From: an uncultured Lachnospiraceae bacterium
GTDB lineage: Bacteria; Bacillota; Clostridia; Lachnospirales; Lachnospiraceae
NCBI GenBank assembly: GCA_900317825.1
Contig: ONIH01000005.1
Coordinates: forward strand, 1-64,000
Length of the DNA stretch: 64,000 nt
Direction of reading: 5' to 3'
Below, one piece after another: positions 8,640-16,440 of the stretch; position 1 is the stretch's first letter, and the number at the start of each line of letters is the position of its first letter. Both the position numbers and the translations under genes were made by a program. Below the pieces are notes generated by a model. It saw only the letters and a list, made by a program, of their open reading frames with translations. It did no database searches and was not told where the DNA came from.

Positions 8640-8663
8640 ATATGTCCATAGTGACACATTTTC

Positions 8664-9113
8664 TTATGACCATTTACCAACTACCTTGCCATCTGATTTA
8701 GCATAAGTAATTATATAAGTTTTATGGGCTGCAGCTGTTGACTCTCCTGGTAACTTCTGATCATTCTTATGCTTAACTTTAAGACCAGTATATTTAGGAT
8801 CAGCGTCTTCAATCTCCGTTTGAATACTTGTTGGAATATCAGCCTTAGTTAAAGCTGATGAATCTACTGTTATTGTAAAATCATCAACTTCTGTACCATT
8901 ATTCTGGGCTTCTACAACAGCTGTCTGAACCTCCGAAAGGAACTCATTGCAGTCGCTCTGATCTGTTGACCATCTTGATCTGTCGACATATCTTACATAG
9001 TTAGGTGCGAGCACTGCTATAAGGATAGCAATGATAGCGATTACGATGATAAGCTCTACGAGGGTAAAACCTTTGTTGTTCTTCTTTACTCTTTTTGCAA
9101 GTAAATTTTTCAT
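8664..9113 (-). CDS. Type IV prepilin / major-pilin-like protein
   Basis: 149-residue prepilin. The leader MKNLLAKRVKKNNKG ends at the prepilin peptidase site KG|FTLVE (cleavage after Gly15). Phe16 becomes residue 1 and Glu20 the conserved Glu5 of the mature pilin, followed by the hydrophobic helix (LIIVIAIIAILIAVLAPNY). The soluble part is acidic and Thr-rich, with no disulfide pair visible. It is last in the pil operon, 76 nt after pilC, with an AAGGAG site. It is probably the fibre subunit, although a minor pilin cannot be excluded. No prepilin peptidase gene is in the window. Confidence 0.9.
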   Translation of the reverse strand: MKNLLAKRVKKNNKGFTLVELIIVIAIIAILIAVLAPNYVRYVDRSRWSTDQSDCNEFLSEVQTAVVEAQNNGTEVDDFTITVDSSALTKADIPTSIQTEIEDADPKYTGLKVKHKNDQKLPGESTAAAHKTYIITYAKSDGKVVGKWS

Positions 9114-9189
9114 TTTTTGAATCTCCTTTTGTAAGTGTTTGTTTGCATATATGTATCAGCGCTCCCTGCTGCGCTATATACCAGTTTTA

Positions 9190-10404
9190 TCATGCCTTGT
9201 CGAGGGCGTCGTACATAGATTTCATCGGAAGGACCATACTGAGGATTATAGTTCCTACGACAAATGCCAGGATGATGATTATCATAGGCTCCAGGAGCGC
9301 CATCATCTGCTCGGTGGCTTCCTTTACCTCTTCATCGTAGTAATCGGCGACTTTGTCGAGCATTCCGTCTATGTCACCGGTGCTCTCTCCGATTCCTATC
9401 ATATGATAGACGAGAGGAGGGAAGACCTCTGAATCCCTCAGCGGGCTCGACAGATTCGATCCCATCGACACCGCGTCTCTGGCTGCCAGGACCGCCTTTT
9501 CGAAAAGTACATTCGTAAGGGTTCCGGCTGTGATCGACAGAGCCTCCATCATAGGGATTCCTGTCGCGAGGAGTGTCGCTAAGGTCCTGGTAAAGGCGGC
9601 GGCATTCTCTTTGGTCTTCAGATCACCGACCTTCCAGATCCTGAGCTGGGTCTTGTCGAGGAATTCTTTTCCAACCGGGTTATGCTTCGTCATCTGATAA
9701 CCCGCGACGATAAGCACTACGATAGATGCCAGGATGTACCAGTAACTTTTGATCCAGTCTGAAAGTCCCAGAAGGAAGAGCGTAAGTCCCGGCAGCGGAG
9801 TATCGAGGCTTTCAAGCATATCCCTGAAAGTAGGAACCACGAAGGTCAGCATTATGATGACCACGACGATCGTGACTATGATGAGCACCGTCGGGTAAAT
9901 GGCTGCCTTTCTGACCAGAGCCTTCAGTGTGTGCTCTTTCTCGTACTGCATTCCCATTCTCGAGAATGACTTCGCGAGCGAGCCTGACTGCTCACCGGCC
10001 TCTACCATCGTAACGAATATCTTTGAAAAAATCTGCGGGTACTGCCGCATCGCATCAGCTAAGGTCGAGCCTTTTTCTATCGACTTCTTACAGCCGATGA
10101 TGGCTTCGCGGAGGAGCTTGTTCTGGGTCTGCTCCGAGAGCATCTGAAGTGCCGAGATGACCGGAACTCCGGCCTCTACTATAGATACAAACTGCCGGCA
10201 GAATACCGACATGTCTCTCGGCTTCGGCTTTCCTCCTATGTCGAGCGAGAGGTTCGCGTTAAGGGCGTTGGCTTCTTCGAGGGAAATGATCGTGTCGCCT
10301 TCGACCTTCAGCTGCCCTATCGCGAGCTCCCTGGTGTCGGCTTCAAGCGTTCCCTTTCTCTGCTTTCCGTCCTTTGCTATGACTGTGTAGTTAAAATTAC
10401 CCAA
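9190..10404 (-). CDS. pilC: Type IV pilus inner-membrane platform protein PilC/GspF
   Basis: 404-residue GspF-superfamily protein that seats the assembly and retraction ATPases at the membrane. Two duplicated cytoplasmic helical domains are visible (FCRQFVSIVEAGVPVISALQML near 68 and FTRTLATLLATGIPMMEAL near 270), each followed by membrane helices (PTVLIIVTIVVVIIMLTFVV; WYILASIVVLIVAGY; a last one near 375-395, PMIIIILAFVVGTIILSMVLP). The start is TTG at 10404, with AGGA 7 nt upstream. The N-terminal domain MGNFNYTVIAKDGKQRKGTLEA is typical. A hairpin and a possible promoter precede it, so pilC and the pilin may be expressed above the upstream pil genes. Confidence 0.95.
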   Translation of the reverse strand: MGNFNYTVIAKDGKQRKGTLEADTRELAIGQLKVEGDTIISLEEANALNANLSLDIGGKPKPRDMSVFCRQFVSIVEAGVPVISALQMLSEQTQNKLLREAIIGCKKSIEKGSTLADAMRQYPQIFSKIFVTMVEAGEQSGSLAKSFSRMGMQYEKEHTLKALVRKAAIYPTVLIIVTIVVVIIMLTFVVPTFRDMLESLDTPLPGLTLFLLGLSDWIKSYWYILASIVVLIVAGYQMTKHNPVGKEFLDKTQLRIWKVGDLKTKENAAAFTRTLATLLATGIPMMEALSITAGTLTNVLFEKAVLAARDAVSMGSNLSSPLRDSEVFPPLVYHMIGIGESTGDIDGMLDKVADYYDEEVKEATEQMMALLEPMIIIILAFVVGTIILSMVLPMKSMYDALDKA

Positions 10405-10420
10405 CTGTCGTTCCTCAATA

Positions 10421-10478
10421 ATTATAAAAAATTTCTAAAGAAAATATTAACACAAAATAACTTCTTTGTGAAGAAGTT
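10421..10478 (-). promoter_or_regulatory. Hairpin followed by possible pilC promoter
   Basis: AACTTCTT (10459-10466) and AAGAAGTT (10471-10478) form a perfect 8-bp hairpin with a 4-nt loop. Downstream on the minus strand TTAATA and TATAAT are spaced by 18 nt, 17 nt before the pilC TTG. The hairpin could attenuate readthrough from the ligase-like gene, with re-initiation for pilC and pilin. Support is modest. Confidence 0.35.
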
Positions 10479-10522
10479 TTAAAAAATTATTGTATATAAT
10501 TCGGTGCAACCGTTCCCATACG

Positions 10523-11884
10523 TCACTGTTCTGCGCGGTTCCTATAGCCCAGCCCCAGAAAAATGAACAGATACGGGGCTGTGTTATAGAGAGTGATGCC
10601 GAAGCAGGCTGATACCATGTAAGTGAAAGCCACAGTAAGGCAGGCAAGAGTCACTCCGGAGAGGATGCGTCTGCGCCTTATAGCACGTACAAAGACTCCT
10701 ATCAGGGCTGCCACATAGGCTACCGCCTCTGGGATTCCGAATGTCGCAGCGTACTGCAAGTACTCGTTGTGAGTCCTCGATGAGCCTGCTGCCTTCTGGA
10801 GCATATCGTCTATTCCCTCTATGCCCCAGCCGAAGAGCGGACGCTGCCTGATGTATCCGGCCGTAGCCTTCCAGAGTGCCCAGCGGGTCGTTCCGGCGTC
10901 ATTTGCCCCGGACGGATCTGAGGCGACTTCCTTTACATCTCCGAAGAAATGGAGCAGGTCGCCCAGCTGTCCGTGTCCTGCGATCGTCATCACGACCGTA
11001 ATGCCTATAAAGACTATAAATGCTGCAAGTGCCTTCAGATTCAGGCGTCTGTCCCTTACTGCGAACGCTGTCAGCGCAAAGATAAATCCACAGGCGCAGG
11101 CGAGCCAGGCTCCGAAGGTCATATTCAGGTTCAGCATCACAGCATTTGCCGCAAAGCAGAGCATATAGAGCATTTTTCCAAGGATGGACTTCGTGACCAC
11201 GAAGAGAAGCGCCGCGAGCATCAGGTTCACTGCCAGGTAGTAACCGTAGTGGTTGAACTGGATGAAGACCGATGTCGGGTACGGCTCGTCGACCGTGATG
11301 TCCAGCTTGAAAAAATAGTAGTGCCAGATGGCTTGCACGAACAGGGCCATCGAGAGCACCAGCGACACGTCACACAGGAAACGCTTTACCCTTTCGCTTC
11401 TGATCAGGCTCGCACTGAAAAAAAGCACCGCTATATACCCCCAGTAGGAGAGGATCCCCTCGTACCGGCTGTCGTCTCCCAGGAGAGTGATCTTAGTCCA
11501 GCCATCGACCGTGACTGCAAGTAGCATCCAGAGCATCGCTATCAGGAAGAGGATGTAGACCGGGTTATTTTTTAAAGAGGTACGAAGTGTAGGCCCGGAG
11601 CGGACATTTTTCCCTATCAGAAGTGCCAGCATGATCGCATAGCAGATAAGTATCGACGGAAGCATCGCCGCGATGTCCTTCGGATACTGATCGAGCACGT
11701 AGATGCGCAGGTGCAGCTTCAGGACTGTCTCCATGACCACTACTATATGAAGAAGCCATAGGAGAACCGGCATCGCTGCCACGCAGTCGAAGGTTTTATC
11801 TGTCACATTATCTAAAAAATCACCGACGCTCTCAGAATGTCCGATGATCTGAAATCGCTTTACCGCTCTTTTCCAGATACTCAT
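10523..11884 (-). CDS. O-antigen ligase/polymerase-like (Wzy_C) membrane protein in the pilus operon
   Basis: 453-residue integral membrane protein with about 11-12 hydrophobic segments and a large outside loop (about 310-375). That loop carries TTRWALWKATAGYIRQRPLFGWGIEG and then RTHNEYLQYAATFG, with the histidine near residue 373. This is the Wzy_C arrangement shared by WaaL ligases, Wzy polymerases and the PglL/PilO pilin oligosaccharyltransferases. It sits between pilT and pilC, with a start that overlaps the pilT stop (ATGTGATGAG), so it is translationally coupled to pilus genes. I infer transfer of lipid-linked sugar to pilin or another pilus-associated acceptor. A general polysaccharide polymerase is the alternative. 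A GTG one codon upstream (11887) is also possible. Confidence 0.8.
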   Translation of the reverse strand: MSIWKRAVKRFQIIGHSESVGDFLDNVTDKTFDCVAAMPVLLWLLHIVVVMETVLKLHLRIYVLDQYPKDIAAMLPSILICYAIMLALLIGKNVRSGPTLRTSLKNNPVYILFLIAMLWMLLAVTVDGWTKITLLGDDSRYEGILSYWGYIAVLFFSASLIRSERVKRFLCDVSLVLSMALFVQAIWHYYFFKLDITVDEPYPTSVFIQFNHYGYYLAVNLMLAALLFVVTKSILGKMLYMLCFAANAVMLNLNMTFGAWLACACGFIFALTAFAVRDRRLNLKALAAFIVFIGITVVMTIAGHGQLGDLLHFFGDVKEVASDPSGANDAGTTRWALWKATAGYIRQRPLFGWGIEGIDDMLQKAAGSSRTHNEYLQYAATFGIPEAVAYVAALIGVFVRAIRRRRILSGVTLACLTVAFTYMVSACFGITLYNTAPYLFIFLGLGYRNRAEQ

Positions 11885-12942
11885 CACATCAATCTCGTTT
11901 CCTGGGCGACCTTGTCACGGGCAAAGCGGATGGCTGTGTCCCGGCTGATCTCACCGTTATTATAGAGCTGCTGAAGGCACTCGTCCATCGTGATCATTCC
12001 CTGCGCACGGGAGGTCTGCATCGAAGAGGTGATCTGGAAGGTCTTTCCCTCACGGATATAGTTCCTGATGGCCATGTTCCCCAGCATGACTTCGAAGGCG
12101 CCGATACGGCCTTTGCCCTCTATCCTAGGGAGCAGCTGTTCTGCCACTACACACTCGAGGATATCCGCGAGCTGCGTCCTGATCTGTGCCTGCTGATGCG
12201 GCGGGAACACGTCGATTATACGGTTTACGGTATCTACGGCGCTTACCGTATGGAGGGTCGAGAAGACCAGGTGTCCGGTCTCTGCTGCCGTGCAGGCGAG
12301 GGAGATAGTCTCTAAGTCTCTCATCTCTCCTACGAGGATCACGTCAGGGTCCTCACGGAGGGCGCCCCTGAGTGCAGCTGCGTAGGATCTGGTATCGGTT
12401 CCGACCTCTCTCTGGTGGACGATACTTTTTTTATGATGATGTAAGTACTCGACCGGGTCCTCGAAAGTGATGATGTGGTAGGGGTACTTTTCGTTTACGT
12501 AGTCGATAAGCGAAGCGAGGGAGGTCGACTTACCGGATCCTGTAGGTCCCGTAAAAAGTATGAGTCCTCTCTTCTTATCGCAGCACTTGACGACTGACTG
12601 CGGGATGCCTAAGTCTCCCGGCTTCGGGATCGCAGGGTTTAAAAGTCTCGCTGCCACTGCGTAGGTACCCCTCTGCCTGTAGACATTGATACGGAGTCGG
12701 GCTACGCCTGGTATAGAATACGGCATATCGAGCTCGCCGATCTCCTTTAAATCCTTTGCCTGCTCTACGGTAAGCATTTTGTCGAGGATGGCCGCCATCT
12801 CCTGCGGGCCGTATTTCTCCTCGCCGAGCGGCTGTACTCGTCCGTCTACACGAAGGCACGGCGCCTGTCCTACGCCGATATGGATATCGGAGGCGTTTGA
12901 ATCCTTCGCCTTTACTACCAGTTCATCGAAGTCTGTGATCAT
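11884..12942 (-). CDS. pilT: Type IV pilus retraction ATPase PilT
   Basis: 352-residue hexameric secretion-type ATPase that drives pilus depolymerisation (twitching). Seen: the N-terminal PAS-like domain (DLVVKAKDSNASDIHI-like start), Walker A GPTGSGKSTSLASLIDY near 130, Asp box TFEDPVEYLHHHKKS near 160, Walker B DPDVILVGEMRDLETI near 200, and the His box (TAAETGHLVFSTLHT). The C-terminal retraction motif region AIRNYIREGKTFQ is present. The length equals that of typical PilT. It follows pilB by 76 nt and overlaps the ligase-like gene. The ribosome site is weak (GAAAGCGAAACG). Confidence 0.96.
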   Translation of the reverse strand: MITDFDELVVKAKDSNASDIHIGVGQAPCLRVDGRVQPLGEEKYGPQEMAAILDKMLTVEQAKDLKEIGELDMPYSIPGVARLRINVYRQRGTYAVAARLLNPAIPKPGDLGIPQSVVKCCDKKRGLILFTGPTGSGKSTSLASLIDYVNEKYPYHIITFEDPVEYLHHHKKSIVHQREVGTDTRSYAAALRGALREDPDVILVGEMRDLETISLACTAAETGHLVFSTLHTVSAVDTVNRIIDVFPPHQQAQIRTQLADILECVVAEQLLPRIEGKGRIGAFEVMLGNMAIRNYIREGKTFQITSSMQTSRAQGMITMDECLQQLYNNGEISRDTAIRFARDKVAQETRLM

Positions 12943-13018
12943 TTTCGTTTCGCTTTCTGTTTATAAAAATTTAATCAATCCACTGAAGTATACCACAACG
13001 CGCAACCGATGGCAAGAT

Positions 13019-14755
13019 TTACAGGACTATGTCATCCGTTTCGACTGCGGCGACCTTCAGCATCTCTGAAATGGATGTCATACCGTCGAGCACGTAGGCG
13101 GCAGCGTTATCCCGGAGGGTGCGAAGACCTTCTTTCCTGGCCTCTTCCTCGAGCTCTTTTGTGCCAAGGCTCTTTGCCACGATCTGCTTCAGGTGGCTCG
13201 TCATCTCCATGATCTCGTAGATACCGATTCGGCCGTAGTAACCTGTACCGTTGCACTTCGGGCAGCCGCCCGGATGCGGGACACAGATCTTCCTCGGCTT
13301 CTGTCCCTCGAGTCCTAAAAGCTTCATCTCCACCTCGTCCGCGTATCTGGTCTCTTTACAGTCAGGACAGAGCCGTCTGACAAGTCTCTGGGCGATGATG
13401 CCTGTGATCGAATCAGCCAGCAGGTAAGACTCGATTCCCATATCCTCAAGTCTAGTGATCGTCGCTGCGGAACCGTTTGTGTGGACTGTACTTACCACCA
13501 GGTGTCCGGTGATCGACGCCTGGACTGCTATCTGGGCCGTCTCCGTGTCTCGGATCTCTCCTACCATTATGATATCAGGGTCTTCTCGGAGGAACGACCT
13601 GAGTGCTGATGCAAAGGTAAGTCCGGCCTTCGGGTTTACCTGTACCTGGTTTATGCCAGGGATATTCGCCTCGACAGGGTCCTCTACAGTCAGGATATTT
13701 ACTTCCGGGGTATTAAGCTCTGAAAGTGCAGTGTAAAGTGTCGTCGACTTTCCGGAACCTGTCGGTCCGGTAACCAGGATGATGCCGTTCGGGTGCTTCA
13801 GGATACGGTCGAATTTTTTCATCTCATAAGGCTGGATACCGAGCTCGGACTTGTCCCTGGTCAGCGCGTTCGCCCTGGCAAGCCTCATAACTATCTTCTC
13901 ACCGAATGTGGTCGGCAGGATCTCGACTCGGATATCGTACTCCACGTCGTCTACTGTGGCTGTCATTCTGCCTGACTGCGGGCGGCGGCGCTCTGCTATA
14001 TCAAGACCGGAAACGATTTTGATACGGGTGGACAGGGCTGCCAGGATAGAAATGTCGTAGCGCAATTTTTCAACTAAGACTCCATCGATACGGAACCTGA
14101 TACGGACCTCACGCTCGAGCGCGTCTATATGGATATCCGATGCTCTGGAACGGACCGCCTGCTCGACGATCGTGCGGACCAGCTGGACGATAGGCGCATT
14201 GGCGAGCTCCCGTTCTGCCCGCTCTTCCACTTCTCTGTCCGCCTGTATCCTCTCCTGCCTCTGCTTTGAGAACTTCTCGGCGGCTGACATAGCCTCTTCG
14301 CTTCCGAAGTACCTGTCGAGTATCGCCTGGATCTCCGTCTGGGTGGCGACGCACTGCTCGACCCGGCAGTTCGTGATGATCTCGACGTCGTCTATCGCCA
14401 CTATGTCGAGCGGATCTGACATCGCAAGAAAAATAGCCTGCGGATCCTTCGGATCATAGCCCAATGGAAGTACCGAGTGCTTTCTTAAGGTAGAACCCGG
14501 TATCAGCTCCTGCATCTGCTTGCTCAGGGTAAAGCCCTGCAGATCCACGAGCTGCAGGTTCAGCTGGCTCGCAAGCGCCTCTGCCACCTGCCTGTCCGTA
14601 ACGAATCCCAGCTCACGCAGGCAGTCTCCGAGTCTTTTCGCATTTCCCTTCTGTCTCTGCTCCTTTGAGTAATCGAGTGCTTTCTGGAGCTGCTGTTCAT
14701 TTATAACACCTGCATTCAGGAGCAGGTCTCCTATCTTTAATCTCTGTCTTGGCAT
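13019..14755 (-). CDS. pilB: Type IV pilus assembly ATPase PilB/GspE
   Basis: 578-residue extension ATPase. Residues 1-150 form two MshEN-type N-terminal domains (KIGDLLLNAGVINEQQLQKAL; GFVTDRQVAEALASQLNL). The ATPase core has Walker A GPTGSGKSTTLYTALSE near 338, Asp box TVEDPVEANIPGINQ, Walker B DPDIIMVGEIRDTETAQ near 400 and a His box ending in STVHTNGS. A zinc site is formed by CPDC and CPKCNGTGYYGR near 465 and 505. MshEN domains bind c-di-GMP in several homologues, but the key residues cannot be judged by eye. It is first in the operon; the upstream 100 bp also holds the divergent ribU promoter. Confidence 0.96.
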   Translation of the reverse strand: MPRQRLKIGDLLLNAGVINEQQLQKALDYSKEQRQKGNAKRLGDCLRELGFVTDRQVAEALASQLNLQLVDLQGFTLSKQMQELIPGSTLRKHSVLPLGYDPKDPQAIFLAMSDPLDIVAIDDVEIITNCRVEQCVATQTEIQAILDRYFGSEEAMSAAEKFSKQRQERIQADREVEERAERELANAPIVQLVRTIVEQAVRSRASDIHIDALEREVRIRFRIDGVLVEKLRYDISILAALSTRIKIVSGLDIAERRRPQSGRMTATVDDVEYDIRVEILPTTFGEKIVMRLARANALTRDKSELGIQPYEMKKFDRILKHPNGIILVTGPTGSGKSTTLYTALSELNTPEVNILTVEDPVEANIPGINQVQVNPKAGLTFASALRSFLREDPDIIMVGEIRDTETAQIAVQASITGHLVVSTVHTNGSAATITRLEDMGIESYLLADSITGIIAQRLVRRLCPDCKETRYADEVEMKLLGLEGQKPRKICVPHPGGCPKCNGTGYYGRIGIYEIMEMTSHLKQIVAKSLGTKELEEEARKEGLRTLRDNAAAYVLDGMTSISEMLKVAAVETDDIVL

Positions 14756-14787
14756 ACCGCCCTATAAACCCCACTGTAATATAATAG

Positions 14788-14816
14788 TTGACATCTGTTC
14801 TTTTAATCCTTATAAT
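14788..14816 (+). promoter_or_regulatory. Consensus promoter of ribU
   Basis: TTGACA and TATAAT, both perfect, with a 17-nt spacer. The start near 14823 gives a leader of about 36 nt, too short to hold an FMN riboswitch. Confidence 0.85.
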
Positions 14817-14858
14817 ACTAGCAGAAATTACACTGTTTTACAATAAGAAGGAGTTTAT

Positions 14859-15476
14859 ATGTCTAACAACACTGTTACCCGCCACAGCAATTCCAGGCGC
14901 TATGTCCGATATATCGCTGTCACCGGTGTCCTCTCTGCCTGCGCTTTTGTGCTGCAGATGATCGAGCTGCCGGTGCCTTTTATCATGCCGGTCTTCATCA
15001 AGTTCGACTTCTCTGACCTTCCGGCTCTCATCGGTTCTTTCGCGATGGGTCCGGTCTGCGGTATTTTTATCGAGCTGATAAAAAATCTCCTGCATCTGCC
15101 GCTCTCCACTTCCGGCGGTGTCGGTGAGCTGTCGAACTTCATCCTGGGTGCCATTTTCGTGGCTGTCGCCGGCTTCATCTACAAGTTCAACAAGACTAAA
15201 AAAGGTGCTGTCATCGCCTCATTTGCTGGTGCCATCTGCATGGCTATAGTCAGCATCCCATCGAATATCTACATCGTCTACCCGGTGTACTACAAATTCA
15301 CTCCGAAGTCAGCTATCCTCGAAGCATACCAGGCCATCATCCCGTCAATGACGTCTGTCGAGCAGTCAATCTGCTGCTTCAACATGCCGTTTACTTTTGT
15401 CAAAGGAATGATCGATGTAGTGATCACTTTCCTGATATACAAGCGCATTTCACCGTTGCTGAAAGGGAAAAATTGA
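14859..15476 (+). CDS. ribU: ECF transporter S component, RibU-type (riboflavin)
   Basis: 205-residue membrane protein with six predicted helices, the substrate-binding S unit of an energy-coupling-factor importer; EcfA1/A2/T are not in the window. RibU marks are FIKFDFSDLPALIGSFAMGP (after the second helix) and the loop IELIKNLLHLPLSTSGGVGELSNFILG, where RibU has its conserved KN-LH and GELANF residues. The ribosome site AAGGAG precedes the ATG by 6 nt. It is one of few plus-strand genes and is divergent from pilB. No FMN riboswitch is present. The substrate is assigned from family motifs only. Confidence 0.85.
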   Translation: MSNNTVTRHSNSRRYVRYIAVTGVLSACAFVLQMIELPVPFIMPVFIKFDFSDLPALIGSFAMGPVCGIFIELIKNLLHLPLSTSGGVGELSNFILGAIFVAVAGFIYKFNKTKKGAVIASFAGAICMAIVSIPSNIYIVYPVYYKFTPKSAILEAYQAIIPSMTSVEQSICCFNMPFTFVKGMIDVVITFLIYKRISPLLKGKN

Positions 15477-15493
15477 TTTTTTTTAAAAAGTCC

Positions 15494-15522
15494 TTGACAT
15501 AGTGGTTAGATTGTAATAGAAT
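15494..15522 (+). promoter_or_regulatory. Promoter of the tRNA cluster
   Basis: TTGACA-17-TAGAAT lies 48 nt before the first tRNA and is preceded by an A/T-rich stretch overlapping the ribU stop that could act as an UP element. The six tRNAs follow without another terminator. Confidence 0.8.
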
Positions 15523-15569
15523 ATATCTTGCGTTTGCGAGAGAGACAAACAGCAGACGCTGATATATTA

Positions 15570-15644
15570 CGAGGTGTGGCTCAGTTTGGCTAGAGCACCT
15601 GGTTTGGGACCAGGGGGTCGCAGGTTCGAATCCTGTCACCTCGA
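15570..15644 (+). tRNA. tRNA-Pro (anticodon TGG)
   Basis: Acceptor stem CGAGGTG/CACCTCG, anticodon loop TTTGGGA with TGG, T-loop GGTTCGAATCC. First gene of the cluster; CCA is not encoded. Confidence 0.95.
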
Positions 15645-15649
15645 TTTGC

Positions 15650-15720
15650 GCAGGTGTAGTTCAATGGTAGAACACCAGCCTTCCAAGCTGGATACGTGAG
15701 TTCGATTCTCATCACCTGCT
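15650..15720 (+). tRNA. tRNA-Gly (anticodon TCC)
   Basis: Acceptor stem GCAGGTG/CACCTGC, anticodon stem CCAGC/GCTGG with loop CTTCCAA, T-loop GTTCGATTC. 71 nt, normal for tRNA-Gly. Confidence 0.95.
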
Positions 15721-15727
15721 TTTATAT

Positions 15728-15801
<74 letters not shown>

Positions 15802-15835
15802 TTTTTTCCTGGGTCTACTCCTGGGACGCATATAT

Positions 15836-15910
15836 GGTGGGTATAGCGCAGCTGGTTAGCGCGCCAGATTGTGGCTCTGGAGGCCAAGGGTTCGAATCCC
15901 TTTATCCACC
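15836..15910 (+). tRNA. tRNA-His (anticodon GTG)
   Basis: Acceptor GTGGGTA/TATCCAC with the encoded extra G at -1 opposite C73, the identity element for HisRS. The anticodon loop holds GTG and the T-loop is GTTCGAATC. Confidence 0.94.
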
Positions 15911-15962
15911 CGGCGCAGCACTTCTGCTGCTCTTATATTTTCTAGTCGGATTTCATCCGCGT

Positions 15963-16034
15963 TGGGCTATCGCCAAGCGGTAAGGCACAGGATTTTGATT
16001 CCTGCATTCGCCGGTTCGAATCCGGCTGGCCCAG
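15963..16034 (+). tRNA. tRNA-Gln (anticodon TTG)
   Basis: Acceptor TGGGCTA/TGGCCCA with G discriminator, anticodon stem CAGGA/TCCTG with TTG in the loop, T-loop GTTCGAATC. Confidence 0.95.
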
Positions 16035-16039
16035 TATCT

Positions 16040-16112
16040 GGGGTATTAGCTCAGTTGGTAGAGCACTTGACTTTTAATCAAGTTGTCGGGGGTTCAAATC
16101 CCCCATGCCTCA
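16040..16112 (+). tRNA. tRNA-Lys (anticodon TTT)
   Basis: Acceptor GGGGTAT paired with ATGCCTC through two wobbles, anticodon stem CTTGA/TCAAG with TTT in the loop, T-loop GTTCAAATC. Last of the cluster, with a terminator 9 nt further on. Confidence 0.94.
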
Positions 16113-16120
16113 TGAATTAT

Positions 16121-16168
16121 AACACCTTGAAAGCCCCTGTTTAAAGGCTTCCGAGGTGTTTTTCTTTT
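16121..16168 (+). terminator. Intrinsic terminator of the tRNA cluster
   Basis: A 15-bp stem with two mismatches (AACACCT.. to ..AGGTGTT) is followed by TTTCTTTT. It closes the tRNA transcript before the small-RNA module. Confidence 0.85.
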
Positions 16169-16176
16169 GAAATCAT

Positions 16177-16205
16177 TTGACAAAGTCAGCGATTAGATGT
16201 AGTAT
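16177..16205 (+). promoter_or_regulatory. Promoter of the proposed antitoxin RNA
   Basis: TTGACA-17-TAGTAT on the plus strand. No credible coding sequence with a ribosome site follows before the terminator at 16260-16299, so the product should be a short untranslated RNA starting near 16212. Confidence 0.75.
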
Positions 16206-16211
16206 ATGAAC

Positions 16212-16300
16212 ATAAAGAAAGAGCTACCGGTAACAGACGGTTGGCTAATTAGTAAGACTAGAAAAACAGCCAGACTTTAGCGATGACGGCTGTTTTTCTT
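16212..16300 (+). ncRNA. Proposed antitoxin small RNA, about 90 nt
   Basis: Defined by the promoter at 16177-16205 and the bidirectional terminator at 16260-16299. It converges on the peptide mRNA of the opposite strand, and its last 25 nt or so are fully antisense to the 3' end of that gene, including the stop codon. Its 5' part contains AGAGCUA (16220-16226), exactly complementary to UAGCUCU between the Shine-Dalgarno sequence and the AUG of the peptide. Its segment 16221-16247 copies the mRNA's own 5' leader. This layout (convergent genes, shared terminator, separate contact at the initiation site) matches par/Fst-type type I systems. No homologue is recognised. Confidence 0.6.
16260..16299. 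terminator. Shared bidirectional terminator of the small RNA and peptide genes
   Basis: AGAAAAACAGCC (16260-16271) and GGCTGTTTTTCT (16288-16299) are exact complements with a 16-nt loop and give U-tracts in both directions. The peptide stop codon lies inside the loop. Confidence 0.85.
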
Positions 16301-16387
16301 ATGCTTTAAGATAATTGATACTATCACATCAACGATCCTGATGATCGAAGGGAGCAGTTCAAGTAATTGCTTCAGTTCATTCAGCAT
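16277..16387 (-). CDS. 36-residue hydrophobic peptide, proposed type I toxin
   Basis: ORF too short for usual gene calling: MLNELKQLLELLPSIIRIVD, then VIVSIILKHKKNSRHR. A hydrophobic, potentially membrane-spanning stretch (about residues 8-27) is followed by a strongly basic tail, as in Fst, TxpA and other type I toxins, although no sequence match is recognised. The Shine-Dalgarno AAAGGAGGTGAT is an almost full-length complement of the 16S 3' end and lies 6 nt from the ATG. A second AAAGGAGG lies about 25 nt upstream. The gene has its own promoter (16478-16506), an 84-nt leader and a terminator shared with the convergent small RNA. The leader 5' end (AGAGCUA) can fold onto UAGCUCU next to the AUG and hide the start. 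Confidence 0.65.
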   Translation of the reverse strand: MLNELKQLLELLPSIIRIVDVIVSIILKHKKNSRHR

Positions 16388-16440
16388 AGAGCTATCACCT
16401 CCTTTGTTCTGGAGTAAAACCTCCTTTCCTTAGGATTAGA

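Noticed and set aside
10949..11524. 191-codon plus-strand ORF
   Set aside because: Antisense to the ligase-like gene; composition (His/Gln/Arg-rich) is that of a shadow frame.
14756..14858. FMN riboswitch before ribU
   Set aside because: The promoter leaves a leader of only about 36 nt and no RFN-type stems are seen.
16113..16168. Phage attachment site at the 3' end of tRNA-Lys
   Set aside because: No second copy of the tRNA 3' end was noticed in the window, and the sequence just after the tRNA is a normal terminator.
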